This document shows, piece after piece, positions 25,120 to 32,703 of a stretch of DNA of 64,000 bases; within the stretch, counting starts at the first letter, position 1, and the number at the start of each line of letters is the position of its first letter. The position numbers and the translations under genes are program-made. This stretch comes from Brevibacterium sp. 239c (GTDB taxonomy: Bacteria; Actinomycetota; Actinomycetes; Actinomycetales; Brevibacteriaceae). The stretch is taken from NCBI RefSeq assembly GCF_900169365.1, contig NZ_FXZH01000001.1:186001-250000 (forward strand). Direction: 5' to 3'. The notes beneath the pieces are model-generated. The model did not search any database. It saw nothing but the letters and a program-made list of their open reading frames with translations, and was not told the DNA's origin.

Positions 25120-25709
25120 GGTGTGGTTGCTCCTGCTATCGTGACGACGAGTTTGCCGCCCTTTGTTCTACCGAGGTGTTCGGGGTCTGAGGTGCTCGGT
25201 CGAGTCACGAGCACCCGGAATGGTTCCGGAACTGCTGCGCGCGCAAATGCAGCGGCTGTTGGGTGAATGCAGACGATGCGCCCACCAGGTTTGCCGAGGG
25301 CTCGCTTGATTGCTGGAGACAGTGTGTCAGCAGTGTCGATGGCAACATGGAAATTCGCGCTGAGTACTGCCGGATGGACATCGGGGTCGACGACCGGGTC
25401 GATGCCCAGCTTTCGTGCTTTCTGGTGTGCGCTGGCACGGCCGCTTCCACCGACCGACGCTCCGCGTGCCAGCGCGAGTTCACCAGCAGCTCGATCGACT
25501 CCGTCCAGCCTCCCGTGGTTGAAGATCGATTGTCCGGGCCGCAGCCTCCTGAACCTGGTCAATGCCCGCAGGGCTGTGGGACCCGCCGTCGGACGTGTCG
25601 TAGCCATGACACGGACAAGTACCTCGCCGGTGCGCGGGCGAGAGAGCGCACACTCTTCCGGGACCAGCACTTCTGGTCCTCCGTATCGATGGTGTTGAGT
25701 GCGTTTCAT
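25116..25709 (-). pseudogene. Truncated zinc-type alcohol dehydrogenase / quinone oxidoreductase
   Basis: The 197-residue open frame has the start of a quinone-oxidoreductase (MKRTQHHRYGGPEVL, GEVLVRVMATT) and then jumps directly to the cofactor part (GPTALRALTRFRRLRPGQSIFNHG). About 90 to 110 residues of the GroES-like catalytic domain are missing compared with the usual 310-residue family. The nucleotide-binding loop is also altered: where GASGGVG is expected the sequence reads RLDGVDR. The frame is intact, but an enzyme with this deletion is unlikely to act as a normal dehydrogenase. It heads the operon with the saccharopine-dehydrogenase-like gene and faces the TetR across two operator palindromes. 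Confidence 0.65.
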
Positions 25710-25726
25710 CTGTGCCTCTCCTTGTT

Positions 25727-25743
25727 ATGTCACTGTGTGACAT
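25727..25743. promoter_or_regulatory. TetR operator candidate, site 1
   Basis: ATGTCAC-TGT-GTGACAT, perfect 7-bp arms with a 3-bp centre, in the 82-bp divergent gap between the oxidoreductase remnant and the TetR gene. A related palindrome lies 32 bp away, three helical turns. Confidence 0.7.
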
Positions 25744-25757
25744 CACAATATCACTGC

Positions 25758-25776
25758 GATGTCACACAATGACATC
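25758..25776. promoter_or_regulatory. TetR operator candidate, site 2
   Basis: GATGTCA-CACAA-TGACATC, perfect 7-bp arms with a 5-bp centre, sharing the TGACAT half-site with site 1. It ends 15 bp before the TetR ATG. Confidence 0.7.
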
Positions 25777-25791
25777 GGCTAGGCTCGGACC

Positions 25792-26358
25792 ATGGGACGT
25801 TGGAGGCCGGGAGCTGGAGAGCGACTGCGAGAGGCGGCGGTGTCGCTGTTCGCGGAGCGTGGCTTTGAGCAGACGACTGTGGGGGACATCGCCGAGCGGG
25901 CAGGAGTGAGTGCCCGTACCTATTTCCGTTACTTTGCCGACAAGCGCGAAGTTCTCTTCGCTGACACCACTGACCTGCAGGATCGTATGATGGCGGGTAT
26001 CGATAGCGTGGCGGCCACTGCTTCGGCGGCGGAAGCAGTGGCCGCCGCCCTTGAGGTGGTTGCAGAAGCAGCGGGCGATGATCGCGAGACCTCGAAGATG
26101 CGTCAGCTCATCATCATGGACCATGCCGATCTGCGAGAGCGCGAGCTGATGAAGCTGGCTTCTCTGTCGGCGGCCCTGTGCGAGAGGCTGCGAGACCGTG
26201 GCAGCGACGATATCGAAGCCGAGCTTGCTGCGGAGATGAGCATTGTCGTGTTCCGTATTTCCTTGTCACGGTGGATCGATGCCACTGACGACCTCGACCT
26301 GCGGGCCATCATTCACCAGACACTGGATCACATGCGGGTCTTCGCTGCTCACAGCTGA
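25792..26358 (+). CDS. TetR-family regulator
   Basis: The 188-residue repressor has its HTH at about 30-55 with [29 protein letters not shown] split between positioning and recognition helices ([12 protein letters not shown] being the core). The rest is helical. It is transcribed away from the decayed oxidoreductase pair; two palindromes with the same TGACAT half-site lie between, so auto-repression together with control of the divergent pair is likely. A strong hairpin follows its stop. Confidence 0.88.
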   Translation: MGRWRPGAGERLREAAVSLFAERGFEQTTVGDIAERAGVSARTYFRYFADKREVLFADTTDLQDRMMAGIDSVAATASAAEAVAAALEVVAEAAGDDRETSKMRQLIIMDHADLRERELMKLASLSAALCERLRDRGSDDIEAELAAEMSIVVFRISLSRWIDATDDLDLRAIIHQTLDHMRVFAAHS

Positions 26359-26365
26359 ATGCAGG

Positions 26366-26408
26366 CAGGCCGTCGCGGAAGGTGGTTGTCCACCTCGGCG
26401 ACGGCCTG
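26366..26408. terminator. Bidirectional hairpin between convergent genes, containing CACCTCGGCG
   Basis: CAGGCCGTCGC pairs with GCGACGGCCTG (11 bp), and inside it GGTGG pairs with CCACC. It lies between the TetR stop (26358) and the stop of the 827-residue membrane protein (26449), so it can serve both strands. The 10-mer CACCTCGGCG occupies 26391-26400. Confidence 0.7.
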
Positions 26409-26448
26409 AGCATGTTGTGCCTGTGATCCATCAGATGCTGCCAGGGAA

Positions 26449-28932
26449 TCACACGGTGGAGGGGATCCACTCCCGATGGTCCACCGATTCTGAATCCGTG
26501 GCAGTCCGAGGGACGGGATCGGGATTCTCACCGGCTGCCTCGGCGGACTGGTGCTTCAGTCCGTCGCCGGCAGTGGGTGCAGCTGTGTATTCACTCGAAT
26601 CCGTGGATGGTGTTGGTGCCGTGAAGTCGATCGATTCGTCTTCGACGATTGTCGACTGCACGGTCTGGCCGGACTGTCCGGTTCGGGCAGGCCGTGATCC
26701 TTCCAGTGACCTGGCCTGCTGCCGGGCCTGCTTCTTCCGCTCCCTCTCGTGTTCGAGATGGAGGTTCCCGAAGTCGTGTTCGGTCCGCAGCGGCTTGATG
26801 CTGTCGATGAGGAACACCAGTGCCAGGGAGATCAGGCCCCAGAGTCCGAGGACCTGCATATGCTCGGTGACGACATCACTGTCGAAGTAGATGATCGACC
26901 GGATAGTCTCCACAGCGGCTGCCATCGGCAGGAAGTCGTGCAGCGTGGCGAAAAACGACGGAATCATGTACTCGGAGATCGCCCCGTTCGAGGCAGGCAT
27001 TCCGGCGAACATGAGGGTGCCGATGACCGGAATGATCGCGAGCATGCCGATGAGTCTCTCGAAGACCATGGCGAACATGGCGATGCAGAAGACCGCGATG
27101 ATTCCGGCACCCCACAGCTGAGCGAAGTGACCGTCGACTGCTCCGGTGATCGGACCCGCGATGAGAGCGACCACAAGCGACATGAACGGTGCATAGAGTG
27201 CGGTCAGCGGCACCATCCGCTTGAGTGGGCGGCTCCAGGGGTTGGCATTGGCACCGACGATGACGACCATGAATCCGGACATGATCCAGCCCATGGCCAC
27301 ATACATGACGGTGACGCCGTTCTTGTCGCGATCCGGCAGTGCCTTGACGTTGTCGACCTTGAGGTCCATGTCCTGGGCCGAAGCGACCTGATCGAAGATC
27401 CGGTTGACGACCTGATAGGCGCTGTTGTTCGCGGCTTCGTTCGCAATGAGACCGAAGTCTGGGTTCTTCTTCGTCGGCAGCACGAGAGCTGCGACCTCGT
27501 CCCGGTCCTTGACCTGAGCCCGTGCCTCTTCCTTATCTGTGGTCGCGGTGAAGTCGAACATATCATCGCCCATGGACTTCTCGAGGTCGGCGATCGTCTC
27601 CTTCGCCTGCTCGGTCGAGGAGCCGACCACTGTGACCGGCATGTCCTTGGGTGTGGGCGAACCCATCGTGCCCAGCATGAACGAAAGCATCATCGTGACC
27701 ATGGCCAGTGGGAAGACGATGAGCGAGATATAGCGCCACACCCTCGAATCCGGGCGTCGGCCGCCGTGCAGCGACGGGATGTTGACCGTCAGCGGCTTCG
27801 GATCGGGATTGCGTCGATGGGAGATGAAGTCATAGGCCTTCGTGGCCAGCAGGCCGGCGACGGCCCCGACGGCCAGCACCAGGAGATGCCCGGTGACGCC
27901 GGCTCCGTCGAAGTAGAGCACCGAACGCAGGGACTCTCCGATGGCGGGCATCGGGAGGAATTCGTGAGTGAAACGGTAGAACGCCGGCATCGTGTACACG
28001 GGCATGGACAGGTTCGATGACGGCATGCCGAGGACCATGAGGAAGAGGATGCCGAAGAGCACCCCCATGGCGCCGAAGATCCGGGTGATGAACAGCTGCA
28101 CGCAGGAGATCGCGAAGACTCCCAGCCAGGCAACGCCGAGAACGGCGACAGTGTCCTTGATATCGACGATGTCGAGGATCGGACAAGCGACCGTCCAGAC
28201 CAGGCCGGCGATCACCGCAGCCCAGGTTCCGACGATCGGGACGATGCGTTTGAACTTGAGAAGCTCGGGCGAGTTCGAGCGCAGAACGCTGAAGGGCAGG
28301 TAGCCGGCCATGACGATCGCAGTCATGAGGAACATCGCGCCGAGGCCCGACGGATCGTTGTCCGGCAGGGGAGCGATGTCCTCGGTGCTGATGTCAAAGC
28401 CCTCCTCTTGCAGGGCGGGCATTATGAGTCCGGTGACCGTCGTCGCCTGCTGGACTCCGGCCCCGCCCGCGGTGTAAAGAGTGGCCTTGTTGCCCTTGAT
28501 GACGACTGCTGCTGAGGCCTCGCGGTCATAGACCTTCTCACGGGCGGTGTGAGCGTCGTCGACTGTCTCCACGTCGAGTGCGTCGGGTTCGGAACCGTTA
28601 AGCGCGTACTTCATGTCCGCGGCCTTCGACTCGGAGCCGGTGACGACCACGGGCATGTCATTGGCCTGCGGGGAGTGCATTGTACCCAGGTATCCCGTAA
28701 TCATCATGCCCACCATGATGAGCGGCATGATGAAGATCGCGACGGTCCGGCCGATCAGTTCGGCTTTGGCACGCTTGGCCGCTGCGGCCTCCGAGTCGAC
28801 TCCATCGGTGGTATCGGAATCGGTATCGGTATTCTGCTCGGCGCCGCGGGCATCATGATCGTGTACGCCTGGCCCATCGTGAGGGTCGAGCTCACGCGCC
28901 TCTCGGCGTGTGCGCGGTGGTGGGGTGGTCAC
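26449..28932 (-). CDS. Tandemly duplicated YhgE/Pip-like membrane protein
   Basis: The 827-residue protein is built of two homologous halves. Each has a first span followed by LGTMxSPxxxDMPVxVxGS, an extracytoplasmic domain, a block of spans, and a closing segment: MPSSNLSMPVYTMPAFY with FLPMPAIGESLRSVLYFD in the first half, MPASNGAISEYMIPSFF with FLPMAAAVETIRSIIYFD in the second. Single-unit relatives (such as the one at 14646) are about 400 residues. The N-terminal 55 residues are acidic and the C-terminal 100 are charged and low in complexity. GTG at 28932 has an AGGAGGACGACA site. It is divergent from a TetR gene across a CACGTG-centred palindrome. The function is unknown; export or envelope roles are guesses. 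Confidence 0.75.
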   Translation of the reverse strand: MTTPPPRTRREARELDPHDGPGVHDHDARGAEQNTDTDSDTTDGVDSEAAAAKRAKAELIGRTVAIFIMPLIMVGMMITGYLGTMHSPQANDMPVVVTGSESKAADMKYALNGSEPDALDVETVDDAHTAREKVYDREASAAVVIKGNKATLYTAGGAGVQQATTVTGLIMPALQEEGFDISTEDIAPLPDNDPSGLGAMFLMTAIVMAGYLPFSVLRSNSPELLKFKRIVPIVGTWAAVIAGLVWTVACPILDIVDIKDTVAVLGVAWLGVFAISCVQLFITRIFGAMGVLFGILFLMVLGMPSSNLSMPVYTMPAFYRFTHEFLPMPAIGESLRSVLYFDGAGVTGHLLVLAVGAVAGLLATKAYDFISHRRNPDPKPLTVNIPSLHGGRRPDSRVWRYISLIVFPLAMVTMMLSFMLGTMGSPTPKDMPVTVVGSSTEQAKETIADLEKSMGDDMFDFTATTDKEEARAQVKDRDEVAALVLPTKKNPDFGLIANEAANNSAYQVVNRIFDQVASAQDMDLKVDNVKALPDRDKNGVTVMYVAMGWIMSGFMVVIVGANANPWSRPLKRMVPLTALYAPFMSLVVALIAGPITGAVDGHFAQLWGAGIIAVFCIAMFAMVFERLIGMLAIIPVIGTLMFAGMPASNGAISEYMIPSFFATLHDFLPMAAAVETIRSIIYFDSDVVTEHMQVLGLWGLISLALVFLIDSIKPLRTEHDFGNLHLEHERERKKQARQQARSLEGSRPARTGQSGQTVQSTIVEDESIDFTAPTPSTDSSEYTAAPTAGDGLKHQSAEAAGENPDPVPRTATDSESVDHREWIPSTV

Positions 28933-28996
28933 TGTCGTCCTCCTGGTGTTTCGGAAGTCGAGTGATCACCGTTGACCACCTTGAACTCGTCTACTT

Positions 28997-29012
28997 TAAG
29001 ACACGTGACTTA
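28997..29012. promoter_or_regulatory. 16-bp palindrome in the divergent region
   Basis: TAAG-A-CACGTG-A-CTTA is symmetric except for the two A positions flanking CACGTG. It lies between the duplicated membrane protein gene and the TetR gene at 29136 and is a good candidate for the TetR operator. No other dyad of similar quality was seen in this 203-bp gap. Confidence 0.6.
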
Positions 29013-29135
29013 GAATTGTGAAATCGGGAGAGGTTTGCCAGGGTGAGGGAAGCGCTCGCCGAGGTGGTCGGGCCGCTGAAATCGCGGCAGACCGTCCGCA
29101 TCAGGAAGCGGCATTGAGAATGAAAGACAGGGATC

Positions 29136-29792
29136 ATGGGAATCCAGAGTGATCGAGCGCGCGAGGTGCTGCTCAACTCCGCCGAAGAGCTCTTCGCCGT
29201 CCACGGCATCGACGCGGTGTCGAATCGTCGCATCGTCGATCACGCCGGGGCGGCAAATCACTCCGCGATCTCGTATCACTTCGGTGGGCGCGAGGGTCTG
29301 TTGCGTGCGCTTGTGGAGCGTCATGTCGCCGAGGTGACACTTCGCAGGGATGACTATGTCGAGAGCTTAGGCGCGAGCCCGAGCATTCATGATTTCGTCC
29401 GCTGCAGAATGGCTCCGCTGTTCGATGTGTTCGCCGATCTGCCGCGGCCCAGCTGGCGGGCACAGTTTCTCGCGCAGGTGGGAATCATGCCCTCTGCCGT
29501 TGAGATCATGAAGTCCGTGGTGGCCGAGTCTTCCTTGCCTGAGGACTTGAGGTTCATCCATGGCGAGATGGACGGTATCCCCGAAAGCGTCCTGCGCGGC
29601 AGGGCGTATCTGCTGGCTCATATGGTCACCAACGCATGCTCGGATCAAGAAGTGAAGATGAACGAGGGGACCCACAGAGGCGATTGGGAGCAGGTGGGGC
29701 GGTTCCTCATCGATGCCGCAGCAGGAATGCTTGCCGGCCGTGTGACATCACCCGACGGCGCGATCCGCTATCCGTCGACGCCCCTCCTCTGA
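29136..29792 (+). CDS. TetR-family regulator
   Basis: The 218-residue repressor has its HTH near 8-52: LLNSAEELFAVHGIDAVS, then RRIVDHAGAANHSAISYHFGGREGLL, in which the recognition helix is the HSAISYHF part. The ligand-binding domain has a long helical region similar to TetR_C_17-like proteins. ATG at 29136 follows a weak AGGGATC site. It is divergent from the duplicated YhgE/Pip-like gene, which it probably controls through the palindrome at 28997-29012. Confidence 0.87.
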   Translation: MGIQSDRAREVLLNSAEELFAVHGIDAVSNRRIVDHAGAANHSAISYHFGGREGLLRALVERHVAEVTLRRDDYVESLGASPSIHDFVRCRMAPLFDVFADLPRPSWRAQFLAQVGIMPSAVEIMKSVVAESSLPEDLRFIHGEMDGIPESVLRGRAYLLAHMVTNACSDQEVKMNEGTHRGDWEQVGRFLIDAAAGMLAGRVTSPDGAIRYPSTPLL

Positions 29793-29818
29793 GCAGTTTT
29801 GAGGATCTGAGCAGAGTC

Positions 29819-30568
29819 TCAGTCGCAGCCCTCGGAGCCGCATACTGCTCCATCGTGGAAAGTCTCGCCCCCACCCTTGCCTGATGTGGCGGTCTCCGAG
29901 CCCGAACCGCCGCCGGCGAGCACCGTGAGCTTCTGGCTTTCGCCCCACGCGGTCGCGAGTGCCTGAGAGAAGACTTCGGGTGGCTGTGCGCCGGAGATTC
30001 CGTACTTGCGGTCGATGACGAAGAACGGGACACCATTGGCGCCCAGTGCCTGAGCCTCGGCGATGTCGGCCTTCACCTCGGCGGTGTATTCGTCGGTGGC
30101 AAGGATTCGGCGGGTCTCGTCGGCATCGATGCCAACGCTTTGGGCCACCTCGGCGAGATAGTCGACATCACCGATGTTGCGGCCCTTCTCGAAGTGACCG
30201 GACAGCAGCTCCTCCTTGGCCTGGCTCATGACGCCGCGGGTCTTGGCTAGGTGGAGGAAGCGATGGGCGGTGAAGCTGTTGGCCACGACGATGGAATCGA
30301 AATCATAGTCCAGCCCCTCATCGGCGGCCTGTGCAGTGACATGGTCGAACATCTGGCGGACCTGATCGGCTGGCAGGCCCTTGGCCTGACTGAGGTACTC
30401 GGTTTCAGTGCCTGCGTACTGATCGGGCAGGCTCGGATCGAGCTGGTAGCTGCGCCATTCGACCTCGACGTCGTCCCTGTGTGCGAAGCCATCCAAAGCG
30501 GTCTCGAAGCGACGCTTTCCGATAAAGCACCAAGGGCAGGCGATGTCCGACCAGATTTCAATCTTCAT
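29819..30568 (-). CDS. DsbA-family FrnE-like oxidoreductase
   Basis: The 249-residue protein has a thioredoxin fold with the active site CPWC at 11-14, directly after the first strand, no signal peptide, and a helical insert followed by GANGVPFFVIDRKYGISGAQ, whose cis-Pro is typical of the FrnE/2-hydroxychromene-2-carboxylate isomerase-like group of DsbA proteins. It is probably cytosolic and involved in thiol-disulfide chemistry or oxidative stress. The C-terminal 35 residues are Gly/Ser-rich with a closing Cys pair spaced by four (CGSEGC), an extra feature. It lies 60 bp downstream of the radical SAM gene on the same strand and may share its transcript. Confidence 0.87.
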   Translation of the reverse strand: MKIEIWSDIACPWCFIGKRRFETALDGFAHRDDVEVEWRSYQLDPSLPDQYAGTETEYLSQAKGLPADQVRQMFDHVTAQAADEGLDYDFDSIVVANSFTAHRFLHLAKTRGVMSQAKEELLSGHFEKGRNIGDVDYLAEVAQSVGIDADETRRILATDEYTAEVKADIAEAQALGANGVPFFVIDRKYGISGAQPPEVFSQALATAWGESQKLTVLAGGGSGSETATSGKGGGETFHDGAVCGSEGCD

Positions 30569-30628
30569 ATGAGCTTGAACCCGAGGGCGGGGTGGGTTAT
30601 TCCCCGTCTGAGCACCGGTGAGCTCGAA

Positions 30629-31732
30629 TCAGAACAGTGCTTCTTGGGGTGGGGGAGTCAGGCTCGCGACTAGTGGCATGTTCGAAGTTGCGGCGCCGCT
30701 CTGTGCTCGGCTCCCGCGCTTGGTCATCGGGTAATCATCGTCGGCGCTTCCGCGCAGATCGTACTTATCGATGAGTGGATTGATGCGTCGGCTCAGCCAG
30801 GCCCGGTACTCCTTCGAAGCGTATGAGGACTTCGCGTACATGCGACGGTAGCGGGTGAGTAGTTCGGGGTGTTCACGTTCGAGCCATTCGAAGAACCATT
30901 CGCGGGCACCCGGACGCAGGTGCAGGGCCCCGTAGACCACCCTGCTTGCGCCCGCCTCTTTAACGGCGCGGAGTGCAGTGTCAAGATGTTCCATCGAGTC
31001 GGTGAGCTTCGGCATCACCGGCATCAGGAAGACTGTGACGTTGAAGCCGAGGTTCGCGGCGGCTCTGACTGTGGCCAGACGTGCGGTTGTCGTCGGTGTG
31101 CCCGGTTCGACCGTCTGCTGGAGCGCATCATCGTAGACGGCGATCGACATGCTGATCTCCACATCGACCTCCTCATCGGCGCGTGCGAGCAGGGGCAGGT
31201 CACGGCGCAGAAGGGTGCCCTTCGTGAGAACCGACATCGGAGTCCCATGCTCGGCTAAAGCGGTGATGATTCCCGGCATGAGGGAGTAGCGTCCCTCCGC
31301 ACGCTGATAAGGATCAGTATTCGTGCCCAACGCCACCAGCTCACGTGACCACTTCGGTTTGGCCACCTCGGCGGTGAGGACTTCGGGAGTGTTGACCTTG
31401 ACGATGACCTGCCGGTCGAAATCCTCACCGGAGTCAAGGTCGAGGTAGCGGTGAGTGCTGCGAGCGAAGCAGTACACGCAGGCATGGGAGCACTCACGGT
31501 ATGGATTGATCGTCCAGGTGAACGGCATCGAGCTGGCAGCGGGCACCTTGTTCAAGGCCGACTTCGCCAGCACTTCGTGGAACGTGACGTCGGCGAACTC
31601 CGGTGTTCGAACACTGCGCACCAGGCCTTTGACGCCGAACAGCTCGGCCGGAGGGGCTGCGCCTGTTCCTGTTTCAGTACCGGCCCCTGATCCGGGAGCT
31701 GATCCTAGAGCGCTCTGCTGATTCCACCTCAT
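30629..31732 (-). CDS. Rv2578c-type radical SAM protein (SPL-like)
   Basis: The 367-residue protein has the radical SAM cluster CxxxCxxC at 81-88 (CSHACVYC) in the context NPYRECSHACVYCFAR, as in spore photoproduct lyase-like and Rv2578c-family proteins. The barrel continues with VALGTNTDPYQRAEG, SVLTKGTLLRRDL and the C-terminal RRMYAKSSY region. It is likely a DNA or nucleotide modifying/repair enzyme, but the reaction of this family has not been settled. The promoter just upstream (31739-31767) carries a LexA-type box in its spacer and leaves only 6 nt between the -10 and the ATG, so it is probably leaderless and DNA-damage-induced. Confidence 0.88.
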   Translation of the reverse strand: MRWNQQSALGSAPGSGAGTETGTGAAPPAELFGVKGLVRSVRTPEFADVTFHEVLAKSALNKVPAASSMPFTWTINPYRECSHACVYCFARSTHRYLDLDSGEDFDRQVIVKVNTPEVLTAEVAKPKWSRELVALGTNTDPYQRAEGRYSLMPGIITALAEHGTPMSVLTKGTLLRRDLPLLARADEEVDVEISMSIAVYDDALQQTVEPGTPTTTARLATVRAAANLGFNVTVFLMPVMPKLTDSMEHLDTALRAVKEAGASRVVYGALHLRPGAREWFFEWLEREHPELLTRYRRMYAKSSYASKEYRAWLSRRINPLIDKYDLRGSADDDYPMTKRGSRAQSGAATSNMPLVASLTPPPQEALF

Positions 31733-31738
31733 GACTAC

Positions 31739-31767
31739 ATTCGAACACGTGTTCTAGTCGGCGTCAA
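31739..31767 (-). promoter_or_regulatory. Leaderless promoter of the radical SAM gene
   Basis: On the minus strand TTGACG (complement of 31762-31767) is followed by a 17-bp spacer and TCGAAT (complement of 31739-31744), then 6 nt before the ATG. That spacing puts the transcript start at or next to the ATG. The spacer holds the LexA-type box. Confidence 0.55.
31741..31756. promoter_or_regulatory. LexA (SOS) box
   Basis: TCGAAC-ACGT-GTTCTA matches the actinobacterial/mycobacterial SOS box TCGAAC-N4-GTTCGA in 11 of 12 defined positions, with the inner GAAC-N4-GTTC perfect. It overlaps the -10 and spacer of the radical SAM promoter, an ideal place for repression. Confidence 0.72.
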
Positions 31768-31809
31768 GGGTGCGTGACACAGGCACGGTGTGAAGTGTGC
31801 AGGCGTGGG

Positions 31810-32382
31810 CTAGGGGGCCGTCATGCCCTTGAAGGCGCTGCGGTGGAAGACGAGCGCGTCGGTGGCGGCCACGTCGGCGGCCGGAATGCGGGCATCAGTG
31901 CCAGCGCCGGTATCAGTACGTCTGTCGGCGTCGGTGCGACTGCTGGTGTCGAGAACCTCAAGGAATGCGACAGTGTGATCGCCGGCTTCGACCTCGCTGT
32001 AGAGGCGAGTCCACAGGTGCGCGGGGCCGCCCGGAATGGTCAGCGCGCCATCGGGGGTGATCTGGGGGTCGATCCCAGCGAAGCGCGAGGTGCGGTCCTT
32101 CGATGCCAGCTGCCTAGCCAGGAGTGATTGGTGGGTGCCGAGGAGGGAGATTCCCAGTGCGGGTGCGGTCCGCAGGAGCGGCCATGTGCTCGAGGTGGTC
32201 TGGACCGCGACGCTGATCAGGGGCGGGTCGAGTGAGACACCTGCGGTCACTGTCGAGGCAACCAGCCCGAGGGGAGTTCCGGCGACCTCCGCGCCGATGA
32301 GTGCGACACCCTGCGGGAAATGCGAAAAGGTCTCGCGCAGTGCATCCGGGGACACGGCTGCGGCTCGTGTGATCGTCGTCAT
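31810..32382 (-). CDS. Flavin reductase (FMN reductase component)
   Basis: The 190-residue protein has the split-barrel flavin reductase fold (NtaB/HpaC type): LRETFSHFPQGVALIGAE, GLVASTVTAGVSLDPPLISVAV, TSSTWPLL and the later GISLLG and GPAHLW parts. Such enzymes reduce FMN or FAD with NAD(P)H and hand it to a monooxygenase. ATG at 32382 has a GGAGG site; the open frame continues 219 bp further but without support. The LLM monooxygenase at 34144 is the obvious partner. A Thr/Asp/Gly-rich insert near residues 155-172 interrupts the C-terminal part. Confidence 0.86.
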   Translation of the reverse strand: MTTITRAAAVSPDALRETFSHFPQGVALIGAEVAGTPLGLVASTVTAGVSLDPPLISVAVQTTSSTWPLLRTAPALGISLLGTHQSLLARQLASKDRTSRFAGIDPQITPDGALTIPGGPAHLWTRLYSEVEAGDHTVAFLEVLDTSSRTDADRRTDTGAGTDARIPAADVAATDALVFHRSAFKGMTAP

Positions 32383-32703
32383 GAACTTGCCTCCGGTGGA
32401 ATGTGAGTGTTGAGGAGTCGTGAATGCTGGCGTGTTCCGCTCAACAATGCTCCATTGACCTCTTGTGATCATCACAGAGTTTGCGGGCAGGTGCATCCCA
32501 CTATGACGCAACCGAGTCAGCGTATGTCCCAATGTGACGATCAAAGTCCAACAGTGACGGGGCCGCGGCGCAGAGCACGGCGGAGTCCCTAGATTGCTCA
32601 ACGAAACCCTGGCTTTGAAGCGAAAGTCCGACCCGGATGCGGAATCTGACCCTGCTTAGAGCACCCTGCTTAGAGCCCTGACCATGTCGATGAGGGAGAC
32701 CCC

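Noticed and set aside
26749..28020. Long open frame opposite the duplicated membrane protein
   Set aside because: It is an antisense shadow, rich in Asp, His and Arg, with no family resemblance and no ribosome site.
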